DNA of 64,000 bases from an uncultured Bacteroidales bacterium (GCA_902782665.1 CACZOA010000009.1:1-64000), one strand, 5' to 3'. Positions 26,998 to 37,374 are shown, numbered from the stretch's first letter. The notes: generated by a model from the sequence alone, not told the origin. Numbers and translations: made by a program.

Positions 26998-28104
26998 ATG
27001 GATAAACTTATCACATTATATACTTTAGTACTCGGATTGTTCTGTCAGACTAACCTTTACGCAAAAGAGGTTGCAACTGACAATGTGCGTATTAATAAAA
27101 ACGCCAAGTCCTACAATTTCAAAGTTTCAGACGTTGACGGATTCAAGGTAGACGGTACGAAACTGCTCGACCGTTGTGGCAACGAGTTTGTGATGCGAGG
27201 TGTAAATTTAGCCTACACTTGGTTTAAGAGTTCAGCTTATACCCAGTTGGAAGCAATAAATAAATATGAGGCCAATGCTGTCCGTATAGTGTTGGGAGAC
27301 GGTGCTAAGTTTACAGCCGACGATGCCGCATCCGTCAGAAAGATAATCGACAAGTGCAAAGAATATGGCATGGTGGCCATTGTGGAAGTTCACGACGCTA
27401 CAGGCAGTGACGACATCAACGATTTGGTGAAGGCAGCTAATTATTTTGCCAGCATGGCATCCGTATTGAAAGGCACAGAACATTACGTCATAATCAATAT
27501 CGCCAACGAATGGCATAAATCATCTTCAGCAGCCAACTGGAAAAACGGGTACAAACAAGCAATCCCCATAATTCGAAATGCAGGCCTTCGCCACTGTATC
27601 ATGGTTGACGCCGGTGGATACGGTCAGAACGCATCAACAATCCACTCTTATGGTAAAGAAGTGCTGGCTGCCGACGTAGAGAACAACATCTTATTCTCAA
27701 TCCACATGTATGGATCGGCTGGCAATAAGAAAAAGATAGCATCTAATATCGACGGAGTTATAAATCAAGGCTTAGCACTGTGTATCGGAGAATTCGGTTG
27801 GTATCATAGTGACGGTGATGTCGACGAGCAACAGATTCTTTCCTACTGTAAAGAAAAGAATGTAGGATGGTTGGCATGGTCATGGTATGGCAACGGAAGT
27901 CCAGTAGAATATCTTGACGTGGTGAAGGATCCTTCCTCCGATCCTGTGTTGTCATCGTACTCTAATATCAGCATCAACAACTGGAAAAACACAAAGACAT
28001 GGAAAGCTTCAAGTGACTGGGGCAAAACAATCACCGACACATGGAAGATAGAAGCGAAAAAAGCAGCTTTAGATAAATGTGAAACATCTGACTATAACAA
28101 ATAA
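26998..28104 (+). CDS. GH5 endo-beta-1,4-mannanase (subfamily 8-like)
   Basis: A 368-residue exported enzyme with a signal peptide ending near NLYAKE. The catalytic barrel resembles bacterial GH5_8 mannanases closely: RGVNLAYTWFKSSAYTQLEA, NAVRIVLGDGAKF, VEVHDATGSDDIN, the acid/base Glu in VIINIANEWHK near residue 168, SIHMYGSAG, the nucleophile Glu in LCIGEFGWYHSDGDVDE near residue 265, and GWLAWSWYGNGS. These blocks match Bacillus-type mannanases in order and spacing. It should cut mannan, glucomannan or galactomannan internally. Encoded directly after the HTCS gene and ended by a strong terminator. No binding module is seen. Confidence 0.92.
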   Translation: MDKLITLYTLVLGLFCQTNLYAKEVATDNVRINKNAKSYNFKVSDVDGFKVDGTKLLDRCGNEFVMRGVNLAYTWFKSSAYTQLEAINKYEANAVRIVLGDGAKFTADDAASVRKIIDKCKEYGMVAIVEVHDATGSDDINDLVKAANYFASMASVLKGTEHYVIINIANEWHKSSSAANWKNGYKQAIPIIRNAGLRHCIMVDAGGYGQNASTIHSYGKEVLAADVENNILFSIHMYGSAGNKKKIASNIDGVINQGLALCIGEFGWYHSDGDVDEQQILSYCKEKNVGWLAWSWYGNGSPVEYLDVVKDPSSDPVLSSYSNISINNWKNTKTWKASSDWGKTITDTWKIEAKKAALDKCETSDYNK

Positions 28105-28161
28105 AACTTATTCATCGCACATAAACTCATCATAACACATTATTCACTTTTACAATTTACC

Positions 28162-28197
28162 ATATGGACTCAGTGAATCACTGAGTCCATATTTTTT
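28162..28197 (+). terminator. Intrinsic terminator after mannanase gene
   Basis: A perfect 13-pair stem, ATATGGACTCAGT with its complement, loop GAATC, then six T. Confidence 0.92.
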
Positions 28198-28242
28198 GAA
28201 AGAGGTGACTCTCTTTCAAATCAAACTTGGGTCAATAACGGT

Positions 28243-28581
28243 CTATCCTAATCTTTCATCGGAAAGAGGTTTGTCCCAAAAGATTTTACCATCAACCTCC
28301 GTCGCCAACTCATCGATATATTGCGGAAGATCCTCAATAAATTGTTTTTCCTTTTTTTTCGAACGACGACCACGATCCTCATAAATTGTCTTAGTGAAAT
28401 AGGCATCAAACGGCACACGGAAGTCTTCCTCATCCTCGTATGGCATAAAAGCAACAGCCGCAGTATATTTGATGTTTCCCGCTTCAGAATCAGAAACAAG
28501 CAGAACAGAAGCAGCACGACGTTTCATTCCATTATATTCAAGAGCCGCTTCAAAAAAACGTTGATATACATTTATCTCCAT
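28243..28581 (-). CDS. Hypothetical protein
   Basis: A 112-residue, probably cytosolic protein that I do not recognise. It starts MEINVYQRFFEAALEYNGMK, has a central beta-rich part (ASVLLVSDSEAGNIKYTAAVAF), and an acidic/basic helical C-terminus (RSKKKEKQFIEDLPQYIDEL). No signal peptide, membrane segment or known motif. Two other frames over the same bases are open as well, but this one has the more natural composition. The gene stands alone between two terminators. Confidence 0.6.
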   Translation of the reverse strand: MEINVYQRFFEAALEYNGMKRRAASVLLVSDSEAGNIKYTAAVAFMPYEDEEDFRVPFDAYFTKTIYEDRGRRSKKKEKQFIEDLPQYIDELATEVDGKIFWDKPLSDERLG

Positions 28582-28628
28582 AGCTTCATAATATATTATC
28601 AGGCAATACCACTATCAATTATATAAAC

Positions 28629-28684
28629 AAAAAACCGTTTTAGAATCTCAGATAAACAACACCTGATCATTACTAAAACGGTTT
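28629..28684 (-). terminator. Intrinsic terminator of the porP operon
   Basis: AAACCGTTTTAG (28632-28643) pairs with CTAAAACGGTTT (28673-28684) around a 29-base loop; on the minus strand the stem is followed by TTTTTT. Confidence 0.75.
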
Positions 28685-28756
28685 ATACTATTAATTTATT
28701 ATATCAAATGCGAGGTTTACGCTATTGATATACAATTCTCATTTCTAAGAAATCTA

Positions 28757-29683
28757 TTATTCAAATCTTTCGTAAGGAACCTTAGTCTTCTTAGTCTGGA
28801 CACTATAAGACAACATGAGTTCATGAGCAGAACCAGATAGTTTAGACACATTACCAAAGTTGTAGTCAAATGTGTAACCAATACGGAAGTTCTTATACTC
28901 AGCACCAACCATGAAAGCTATAGGGTTTGTACCAAACTTTTTGAACATATCTGGGTGATAAGTCAAACCGCCCCAAAGGAAATTCTTGTAGAACAAAATA
29001 GCATTGATTTCAGCGACTGCTATTTTTTCATGCCATGTATATGCCAAAGCTGGAGCCAACACAAAAGTCTCAGACAAATCCCAGAAATAACGTCCATATG
29101 CATTGATATGAAGTGCAGACTGAGTAGTTGTAGACTCATACTTCAACAAGTGTGTTCCTGAAACACCAAACATGTATTTAGGGTTAGAGAACTCCACACC
29201 AAAATCAACATCAGGATGCACTCCACTTTCTCTGTCGTTAATAAAATCATGATCCTCTGTAATCTCTGTGATATCCTCTGGAGTATATTTACTTGCATCG
29301 AAATAAGCATACTGAACACCAGCGCCAATACCCATAGAAAGAACCATATCCTCACGCAAACGTAATACGTATGCATAGACAGCCTTAGGATTAAAACTTC
29401 CCTTTGCAGGACCGATATCGTCATAACTCATTGTAAAACCGAATCCCGAATTAAGATCTGTCTTAAATGTCTGAACATTAAAGATACCTGACTTAGGAGA
29501 ATCCTTGATATCCACCCACTGGAAACGACCTAACAAAAACGCGTCGATCTGCTCAAAGTTACCAATACCGGCTGGGTTCTTGTTAATACGTGAGAAAAAT
29601 TGCTGAGTCATTAGCAAATCCTGCTGTGCAAAGGCAGAAACCGTGAATAGCAATGTTGCTAATACAATAAATATTTTTTTCAT
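28757..29683 (-). CDS. PorP/SprF family type IX secretion-linked membrane protein
   Basis: A 308-residue outer-membrane beta-barrel. The signal peptide (MKKIFIVLATLLFTVSAFAQ) is followed by the family start QDLLMTQQFFSRINKNPAGIGN. A series of amphipathic strands includes GFGFTMSYDDIGPAKG and PIAFMVGAEYKNFRIGYTFDYN. PorP/SprF proteins work with T9SS and are usually encoded next to the type B substrate they help attach or export; such a substrate is encoded two genes upstream. The frame also starts at 29707, overlapping the upstream gene, but the ATG at 29683 gives a normal signal peptide. Confidence 0.9.
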   Translation of the reverse strand: MKKIFIVLATLLFTVSAFAQQDLLMTQQFFSRINKNPAGIGNFEQIDAFLLGRFQWVDIKDSPKSGIFNVQTFKTDLNSGFGFTMSYDDIGPAKGSFNPKAVYAYVLRLREDMVLSMGIGAGVQYAYFDASKYTPEDITEITEDHDFINDRESGVHPDVDFGVEFSNPKYMFGVSGTHLLKYESTTTQSALHINAYGRYFWDLSETFVLAPALAYTWHEKIAVAEINAILFYKNFLWGGLTYHPDMFKKFGTNPIAFMVGAEYKNFRIGYTFDYNFGNVSKLSGSAHELMLSYSVQTKKTKVPYERFE

Positions 29684-29699
29684 ATTCTTTGTTTTCTCC

Positions 29700-31001
29700 T
29701 TATTCATTCAACAATTTAATATCTACACGACGGTTCTGCTCGTGCTCCTCCTCAAGTTGAGCGTTAGGAATAACAGGTTCTTCCATACCACGTCCAACAG
29801 CAACAATCAAGTTTGCTGGGTAACCCTTCTGAATCAACAGACTACGAACATACTCAGCACGTTTCTGCGACAACTTCTTATTGAACTCAGCAGAACCACG
29901 AGCATCTGTGTGTCCTGAAATTTCAAACTTACCACCAGGGAATTCATTCATTGCACGAAGCAACTCGTCCAACTGAGCTTCATACTCAGGTTTCATATCT
30001 GCCTTTCCGAAATCAAAGAAGAACAATACCCAGTGGAAACCTTTAGGCTCGTCACAAGTAAAGTCTGGAGTCAACTCTCCTGTTCTCTTTACATTATACT
30101 TGTTTGGATAGTAAATATCAAAACCACCCTTTCCACCTTTACGGTTAGACAAGAAATACATCGCGTATGCATTACCGACTATGTTGTATTCATCAGCGCC
30201 AGTATTGAAAAGCTCACCTAAGTTTTCAGGTTTACCCCAATCCTTTTCCTTGGCTCCCTTGTGGCTGACATAAATATCCATACCTCCTTTTCCTGTCACT
30301 TTATTACAAGCGAAATACAACGCTGTATCAGCAACTACGAAAGGATAATCTTCTTTATTCTGCGAGTTGATCTCATCTCCAGCAGGTTCTGGCTTAGTCC
30401 AAAGTCCTTCTTCATCCTTATCCTGGTCGATATACCAAATATCACGACCTCCCTTACCTGCCATAAATTCACCAGAGAAATAAATTCGACGTCCTGCACG
30501 TCCGATACAAGGATTATAGAATCCCTTTACTCCTGGCACATAATGGTTCCAACGTCCTATAGCCAACGATGATCCGTGCACCTCTTTTGCCTGAGCCATC
30601 GTACCTTTGATTTTAAGTTTCTTGACATCCTTCCACTTTCCATCGTCGTCAGTAGCCTCATATAACTCAGAATTTCCCTGAGAATCCTTCTTTGAGAAAT
30701 ATAATTTACCCTTGTTTCTGTCATACGCGAATGTTCCCTGGATACCTAAACCATTCAATTCAGGACACTCCTCAACATTAGACAAATCCAAGTTTTTGCC
30801 AGGCTTAAACTTATATGCTATATTATCTCTGAAGAAGACGAAGAAGCCATCCTTATATACAGACATTGGCTGCTCATCGACCTTCTTATTTTCTTTAGAC
30901 GAATCGAATTCGTAGAAACCTGTTCCGAATCTTCGCTCTATTCCCCAAACGCTTGTGGCAAGCAATGCGGAAATCACAAAACTGAAAATCGTCTTTTTCA
31001 T
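29700..31001 (-). CDS. OmpA-family protein with PD40 repeats
   Basis: A 433-residue envelope protein. After the signal peptide (MKKTIFSFVISALLATSVWG) come WD40-like PD40 beta-propeller blades (RRIYFSGEFMAGKGGRDIWY, ALYFACNKVTGKGGMDIYV, MYFLSNRKGGKGGFDIYYP). A C-terminal OmpA domain at residues about 325-433 has the peptidoglycan-binding pattern FEISGHTDARGSAEFNKKLS and VGRGMEEP. This domain order is found in proteins of the T9SS accessory PorE/PG1058 type and in PorP neighbours. It links the surface complex to the cell wall. A frame start at 31025 overlaps the stop of the upstream gene (TAATG), a possible alternative by translational coupling. Confidence 0.88.
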   Translation of the reverse strand: MKKTIFSFVISALLATSVWGIERRFGTGFYEFDSSKENKKVDEQPMSVYKDGFFVFFRDNIAYKFKPGKNLDLSNVEECPELNGLGIQGTFAYDRNKGKLYFSKKDSQGNSELYEATDDDGKWKDVKKLKIKGTMAQAKEVHGSSLAIGRWNHYVPGVKGFYNPCIGRAGRRIYFSGEFMAGKGGRDIWYIDQDKDEEGLWTKPEPAGDEINSQNKEDYPFVVADTALYFACNKVTGKGGMDIYVSHKGAKEKDWGKPENLGELFNTGADEYNIVGNAYAMYFLSNRKGGKGGFDIYYPNKYNVKRTGELTPDFTCDEPKGFHWVLFFFDFGKADMKPEYEAQLDELLRAMNEFPGGKFEISGHTDARGSAEFNKKLSQKRAEYVRSLLIQKGYPANLIVAVGRGMEEPVIPNAQLEEEHEQNRRVDIKLLNE

Positions 31002-31024
31002 CGTGACTATATTTTTCTTTCCCA

Positions 31025-34000
31025 TTATTTTCTATAAACCTCAACTGTACCCTTCAATACTCTGCCATCCTTCTTTTTCAAGATGTAGAAATATGTTCCA
31101 GGAGTAGCAAGTTCTCCTCTATAAGTTGCATCCCAACCATCAGTTCCCTCATATACAGTTTCCTGATAACGGTTGAAGATCTTCACGTCATATCCTTCCA
31201 TGAACTTGTCATTCTTAGGATTGTTATTGTATGGAGTAATAACGTTAGGTACAATAACATAGTCGGCAACATCAACATCTATAACATTTGAACTACGCAC
31301 ACCACAATTGCCGTTCTCCAACTTGACGATGAACTGATAACGACCTGGCTCATCCAACTGCCAGCTGAACTCAGAATCATAATTTCTTTCAAGCTCTACC
31401 TCGTTTGGAGAAACCATTTCATAATAACGGACTCCATCAGCAGGAAGTGTATATTCTGTATTTAGATTTACCTCTTCACCCATCTGAACCTTATAATCTT
31501 CAGCAGACAATGTGACGTATATTCTATGATCTACATCAATTGTTTCTGAATAAGCAGGAGTTGTCTTAACACAAACTGAATCATATCCATATGCTGAATA
31601 TACATGATCCTGCATTGGAGCAACATTCAAGAATGAATAACCAGTATCTATTCTTGTAGTATCTCCTGTGCTCCAGATAATTCCCTGAGGCTTACCAGTA
31701 AGAACATGTGCTGTCAACTTTATCAACTTCACTGTATCTCTTCCTGATGTATCCTGACAAATAGCATTCTCAGAAGCATATATCTTCAAAGTTGTATTTA
31801 CCTGAACAGACACGTCATACGATGCTGTTTGAGAAGGACATATTGGAGTCTCTACATTTTCACTTGCTTTTACATAGTATGTCCAATCTCCCTTATCTGG
31901 AGTAAACTTATCTGTTGTATAAGATCCATTCTCAACAAGACCGTTTGAAACTCCATGTGATTCGCTCCACTCCAACATTGTTTTCTCGCCTTCCATATCA
32001 TTATGAACTGTAGCGATTAGAGAAATATCCTCTCCCTTACACATCACACTTCTACCAGAAGCTAAAGCCAAGCTAATCTGAATTGGAGTTCTAGCCTCGA
32101 TGCTGATATTCTGGCCTTCTCCTTCAAACTCTGCTCCAGCACCCTCTTTATTACATACATCGTCGTATGCTGTGACTGACAATGTGTTTTTACCAAGTTT
32201 CAAATCGAAGTTACGTACTGTAGTATTGAGTTTCTCTTTCTCTGGATCACCCCAAGTCCAATGCCATTCTACCTCATCAGACCATACGAACTTCACAGGA
32301 TTACCCTGAGTCAAATTAACCTTGATATCTGCACTTGTCTGTGAACCTTGTGAAGTCTGACCCAAACACTTAGTGTTAGGAACATTAAACTCTGCAGCAT
32401 CAGAAGTCAAATTATACTTGACTGGCTTATATACTGTGTAATTTGCAGAAGTTTTTACAGATGTTCCCTTGCTACAAATCTCGTCGTCTACCTTAACAAC
32501 CATTGTCTTGCCCAACTTTGATTTTGTGTCATTAGAAGTGACATGTGCCTGTGTCAAAGATGCTCCGTTAGTTGTATAAAGTTTCTTATCATTCTCATAC
32601 CATCTAACTTCTACATTCTCCTTGTCAAGTGTATTGTTGACTGTCAATTCAAACTCAACTTCAGAGCCATCACATACATTTGGATTCTTAACCGCAAGAT
32701 CCAATGAAATAGGACTTGCTGCAACTATATTCAAAGCATCGTTATCACTTGCAGATGACGAACATACGCCATCAGAACCGACAACTGAAATTGCATTGTT
32801 ACCTGGAGAAACCACAAACTGACGAGTGAACACAAGGTCGTCATTATACTTTCCATCAGACCATGTCAACTTACTTGGATTACCAGCTGTGACATTTACA
32901 GTCAAATCCACAACATTATCCACATTCGCCTGTGTGATACACTTCTGAATTACATCTCCATTAACAACAGCGTCATGAGTCAAATTCAACTTAATAGGGA
33001 TAAAGATATTATAAGATACGCTATCCATAACATCCTTTCCTGCATTACAGATCTCATCCATCGTCTTTACAATCATAGTCTTCTTGATCATAAAGTTTGT
33101 TGAATTTATAGGAGTGTGTGATTTGTCTGTCTTTATCGTCTTGTCTGTATATTTCAAATCTTCCACTCCATTGTAACGCTCATACCATCTTACCTCAGGA
33201 CCCTTAATCAATGAATTTGTAACCTCCATTTTCAACTGTAAAGCCTCACCATTACAGATTGAATCTCTGTCTGCTGTGATTTTGATGATTATTGGCTCAC
33301 TTGCTGTAATAGTCTTAGAAGTATCTGCTCCCTCAACAAGACCAGACTCACTTGTAGCACGACAAACTTCATCGAATGCTTTTACTGATATTATATTCTC
33401 TCCCTGATTTACAGTGACAGGTCTGTTGAATACCAAACCAGGATACAAGCCATCAAACCACTCAATAGAACGAGGATTACCCTGCTCCACTGTCAATGTC
33501 ACATTAACAAAATCATCACCATTATCCTTTCTGATACACTTCTTATCATCAATAGCATCTGTAGAAAGTGAAACTACAAGCGGAACAAATACATCAAACT
33601 TGACTGAATCAATAACTGGTTTAGATGGGCTACAGATCATATCCATCACCTCAACCTTAATGTTCTTTGTCACTTTCTCCTTTGTTCCATTTGTTGGCAC
33701 ATATGTATAATCCTTGTCAGATCCTAAAAGTGATGTAAGTGACGATCCATTCTCATAGAAGCGAGATGTGATTGTATCAACTTTCAATGCATTTGTAATC
33801 TTGACATTCAAAGTGATATCTTCTTTCTCACAAATCTCCTCTTTGTTTTCACTCAACTTAACAATCAATGGCTTTCTTGCATTGATTATTGAATTATCCG
33901 ATGTTGCGACTGCGTCATTCTTATAGCAGACTTCATCAACAGCCTCAACTGAATACTTGTATACATTGTTCTCTGTCAAACGATCTACAAATGTAGTCTC

Positions 34001-37000
34001 TGGTCCCTGTCCGATAAGAACTGAATCCTTATCGCCATCTTTTCTGTACCAGAAATAAGTAGTTACCTTCTCATCTGCGTAAGATGGTTTTGATCCATCA
34101 GCGTAAACCTTTTTAACCTCCAAGTCGACGCGAGATGAACTTTCACCGTCTGTAGGCAAACAAATATTAGCCACCTTTTCGTTTGCTCCCTCAACATCAA
34201 CTGTCAAATCAAGCTTGTATCGACGGTAGATGCTGAAGTTAGCAGTCTTAGTTATTGGACAGAACTTATCTGCTGTACCTGTCACAGTAACTGTATTGTC
34301 GAAGATCTCAGGATTAGATTTCAAGACCTTGAATTCAGATCCTTTCTGATCCTCCAAATCTGAGTCTTTTAATTTCCATACATATTCGATACCATTGTCT
34401 GGATAAACATCAACTGCCTTTATTGATTTATCAAACTCACAATAGAATGTATCGTTCTTAATTTTGAAATCCAAATCATCGTACTTAGTGATTGACACTA
34501 TCTGAGTATCCGAACAAAGACCACCCTCAGTAGTAGCAATCATATATAATGTATCCGACTTGTTGTTAGATTTCAAAATTGACTCTGGAATCACAAATAC
34601 CAACTTATCATCCTTAATACTTGTGATAGAATCATTTGTTGTCAACGCTTTTCCTGAATAGTCGATCCATTCGATAGATGGTCGTCCATTAGCGTCGGCA
34701 TCTACGTTGATAGTCTCTCCGATACATCCGAACAAATCCAAATCTTCACCTACAGGATTGAACTTAACATGGAAGTCATCAGAAACCGCGTAAGTGTACA
34801 TACAGTTTGGCTTATCTATACCATCTGTCACTAACTTTTGAATAGTCTCCTTTGAATTTCCTACAATAACACGGAACTTAGTGTCTCCACTGAAATCCTT
34901 CTTGCTAAGTTTGATATCCATAGTTGGATCCTCAGAGATTGCAGACTCTGTAGACTCTACTCCCTTTGGAAGATTTTTCCAAGTGTCATCTGTATCATCA
35001 TAATACTGGAACAAATAATATGGAGTAGGAATATAATTCTTAATACCTGCACGGTTGAATGCAGTCAATGTCAAATTCTTGCTCTTACCACAAATCACAA
35101 TATTGTGCTCGTCAAGAGTCTCCTCTGCTGTGACATTTGCCTTAACCTCGATTTCAGGGAAACATACCTTTAGTGAGATATCATCAAGCAAAATATCATT
35201 ACCACTTCCTGAAGGAGCATTGTTTGTGATCTTCAAAGTATAAAACTTTGATCCGCTTGTATTATCAGAATTAGATAGTGGGAACAACGCAGTCAAATTT
35301 GACCAAGAGTTCGCACCATAACTTCTTGTGATTACATTTCCAGACTCGATAGAAGTTAAGACCTGAGTTCCTCCCTTCTCATAAATATCCATACGGATGT
35401 TTACTGGAGTAGCACCATTTGCTGGAATAATACCTTGAGCATTACTTACAAAAGCAGAGAAAAGCACCATCACATTGGCACACTCACCTGATATCTCAAA
35501 ATCTCTCTCATATATAATCGCATCCAATGAATTCTCCGCACAGTTCACCATCAACATTGCGCCATGCTTCGTTCCATCTGAATTTCCTGTATGGTCTGTA
35601 CCATTCCAATAGTCATTAGCGCTTCCATCTGTCTTCGCTCCACCATCTGCCATAGATGGATTTGAAACAAACGCATAGAAACCATCCTCTACACGGAAAC
35701 CGTTTTCACACCAACACTGATATGGCATTCCTTCTCCCTTGCTCCAACAATTCGCATCATTTCTCTCTGGATTGCCGTCTGCATCTTTTGGCAAACGTTG
35801 TATCTTTGGATCTGACAACGCAAATGTATGCTCCTTGATGAAACCATTCTGGTCGTCCATCCATTTTATATTGTTTGGCAATTCTGAACTTACTGTCTCT
35901 ACAGCATCAGCATTTTCTATCTCACCATCTTTATATTTCACATAGTGATACTCATTTCCTACGAAATATCCGAAGTCATCCTCAAACAACAACTGGACAG
36001 CGTCATCCTTATCTGGAGAGTATACCAAACGGAATATGAACTCCTTTTCCAAAGTGACAGTTGTTGATGTACCGTCAGAAGCAGGAACCTCCACGTCTAC
36101 CTCTATACGCATCATTCCACTCTTGTCCGCATATAAAGTCCACGATGTCTTGTCGTCGCTAAGTGTGGCTTCTGCCAAAGGTTTATAACTATCTCCTCCA
36201 TTCAAAGCCTTAAATGAAATTTTTGGATTTGATACGTTCTGTGATGGAAGGTCTACCATCTTAATGACAACATCACGCCATGATGGAACCTCTTTCTCTT
36301 TTGAATTGACATCTCTAACTCCATCTCCGATAATCTCAACATTGAATGTAGGTTTATTCACTGTAAGCTCGACCACATTCGAAGTGATTGTCTGGCTGTT
36401 ACCAGAAGGATCCTTATATGTTGCCTCACATTTGATATATTTGATATCAGACAGAACTGTATACTTGAAAGTCGCATCTGTATTTGGAGTTGATGGATTA
36501 ATCCATACATCACCATCCTTGCTTATCTTCCACTCATATGAAAGATCCGTGTTAACATTTGAAGAACAGAACTGAGACAAAATCTGCACAGTCGATCCAA
36601 TGTTAACCAAAGAAGATGTAGATGGTGTGATCTTTATCATATCTGCATCCGCCGGAGCCGATTCTGTAAGCGAAACTGGCGAAGTGCTGAAATTCAAGTA
36701 AAATGAAGATAGGCTTGCTCCTTCCATGATAGATATCTTACATGCCCCATCCGCATAATCATTTTCGCATGTCAATACACTTGTCGAAACTTTCGAATCG
36801 ATATACTTTATCGGAGTGTTTTTTGTATCGTACTGTCTGATAATGAATTCTTTTTTACCAGTTGGATTCTCAGATTCAATATCAACACGATAAACCATAC
36901 CACACTCATCGAGAGCAGAAACTCTTGAGTTGGGGTCTACGTTAGGATTATGAATTGGGTCAACAACGTTCCACCAACCATACACATGGTATCCCTGCGA

Positions 37001-37099
37001 ATTCACTCCTTGAATGAACGTACACAATACTACGATTAATGAAAATGCCTTTCGCAAAGCATTCAGACCGGACTTTTTGTAAGATATTAAGTTTTTCAT
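31025..37099 (-). CDS. Giant T9SS type B surface protein with Ig-like repeats
   Basis: A 2024-residue cell-surface protein. A signal peptide (FSLIVVLCTFIQGVNSQ) is followed by PKD/Ig-like domains. From about residue 1085 a unit of roughly 200 residues repeats four times: an A module with Cys and Glu (ICEKEDITLNVK, ICNGEALQLKMEV, VCDGSEVEFELTV, MCKGEDISLIATV) followed by RWYE, and a B module (GNPRSIEWFDG, GNPSKLTWSDG, GNPVKFVWSDE, GKPQGIIWSTG). The last 75 residues form a T9SS type B sorting domain (VITPYNNNPKNDKF, VKIFNRYQETVYEGTDGWD, GTYFYILKKKDGRVLKGTV). Such proteins are adhesins or gliding-type surface filaments. The downstream OmpA/PD40 and PorP genes are the usual partners. Confidence 0.88.
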   Translation of the reverse strand: MKNLISYKKSGLNALRKAFSLIVVLCTFIQGVNSQGYHVYGWWNVVDPIHNPNVDPNSRVSALDECGMVYRVDIESENPTGKKEFIIRQYDTKNTPIKYIDSKVSTSVLTCENDYADGACKISIMEGASLSSFYLNFSTSPVSLTESAPADADMIKITPSTSSLVNIGSTVQILSQFCSSNVNTDLSYEWKISKDGDVWINPSTPNTDATFKYTVLSDIKYIKCEATYKDPSGNSQTITSNVVELTVNKPTFNVEIIGDGVRDVNSKEKEVPSWRDVVIKMVDLPSQNVSNPKISFKALNGGDSYKPLAEATLSDDKTSWTLYADKSGMMRIEVDVEVPASDGTSTTVTLEKEFIFRLVYSPDKDDAVQLLFEDDFGYFVGNEYHYVKYKDGEIENADAVETVSSELPNNIKWMDDQNGFIKEHTFALSDPKIQRLPKDADGNPERNDANCWSKGEGMPYQCWCENGFRVEDGFYAFVSNPSMADGGAKTDGSANDYWNGTDHTGNSDGTKHGAMLMVNCAENSLDAIIYERDFEISGECANVMVLFSAFVSNAQGIIPANGATPVNIRMDIYEKGGTQVLTSIESGNVITRSYGANSWSNLTALFPLSNSDNTSGSKFYTLKITNNAPSGSGNDILLDDISLKVCFPEIEVKANVTAEETLDEHNIVICGKSKNLTLTAFNRAGIKNYIPTPYYLFQYYDDTDDTWKNLPKGVESTESAISEDPTMDIKLSKKDFSGDTKFRVIVGNSKETIQKLVTDGIDKPNCMYTYAVSDDFHVKFNPVGEDLDLFGCIGETINVDADANGRPSIEWIDYSGKALTTNDSITSIKDDKLVFVIPESILKSNNKSDTLYMIATTEGGLCSDTQIVSITKYDDLDFKIKNDTFYCEFDKSIKAVDVYPDNGIEYVWKLKDSDLEDQKGSEFKVLKSNPEIFDNTVTVTGTADKFCPITKTANFSIYRRYKLDLTVDVEGANEKVANICLPTDGESSSRVDLEVKKVYADGSKPSYADEKVTTYFWYRKDGDKDSVLIGQGPETTFVDRLTENNVYKYSVEAVDEVCYKNDAVATSDNSIINARKPLIVKLSENKEEICEKEDITLNVKITNALKVDTITSRFYENGSSLTSLLGSDKDYTYVPTNGTKEKVTKNIKVEVMDMICSPSKPVIDSVKFDVFVPLVVSLSTDAIDDKKCIRKDNGDDFVNVTLTVEQGNPRSIEWFDGLYPGLVFNRPVTVNQGENIISVKAFDEVCRATSESGLVEGADTSKTITASEPIIIKITADRDSICNGEALQLKMEVTNSLIKGPEVRWYERYNGVEDLKYTDKTIKTDKSHTPINSTNFMIKKTMIVKTMDEICNAGKDVMDSVSYNIFIPIKLNLTHDAVVNGDVIQKCITQANVDNVVDLTVNVTAGNPSKLTWSDGKYNDDLVFTRQFVVSPGNNAISVVGSDGVCSSSASDNDALNIVAASPISLDLAVKNPNVCDGSEVEFELTVNNTLDKENVEVRWYENDKKLYTTNGASLTQAHVTSNDTKSKLGKTMVVKVDDEICSKGTSVKTSANYTVYKPVKYNLTSDAAEFNVPNTKCLGQTSQGSQTSADIKVNLTQGNPVKFVWSDEVEWHWTWGDPEKEKLNTTVRNFDLKLGKNTLSVTAYDDVCNKEGAGAEFEGEGQNISIEARTPIQISLALASGRSVMCKGEDISLIATVHNDMEGEKTMLEWSESHGVSNGLVENGSYTTDKFTPDKGDWTYYVKASENVETPICPSQTASYDVSVQVNTTLKIYASENAICQDTSGRDTVKLIKLTAHVLTGKPQGIIWSTGDTTRIDTGYSFLNVAPMQDHVYSAYGYDSVCVKTTPAYSETIDVDHRIYVTLSAEDYKVQMGEEVNLNTEYTLPADGVRYYEMVSPNEVELERNYDSEFSWQLDEPGRYQFIVKLENGNCGVRSSNVIDVDVADYVIVPNVITPYNNNPKNDKFMEGYDVKIFNRYQETVYEGTDGWDATYRGELATPGTYFYILKKKDGRVLKGTVEVYRK

Positions 37100-37374
37100 A
37101 TCTTAGATATTAGAGATATCTTTGTTTTGTTTTTCTATTTTCTATTTTCATACATACTTTAGAATAAGACACACTCCAAAGCGGTCGCTAAAATAACAAA
37201 AAATCATAACATTTAAAGTTTATTAACGATTATTTCGTTTTTATTTAAACATAAAATCTACAATTTGTTGTTTAAAAACATAGTATTCCTATTTTTTGTA
37301 AAATCATGCAAAAAAACGTTAACACGAAAGATCTAGTATAAATATTCGCGTATATGTATAATCATTATCAAAAA
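37100..37374. other. Gene-free upstream region of the T9SS operon
   Basis: About 275 very AT-rich bases. I see no clear promoter consensus for the long minus-strand gene and no frame worth reporting. Confidence 0.5.

Noticed and set aside
28321..28626. Plus-strand frame of 101 codons opposite the hypothetical gene at 28243-28581
   Set aside because: Its translation is Phe/Ile/Ser-rich without structure, while the minus-strand frame has balanced composition and a plausible start.
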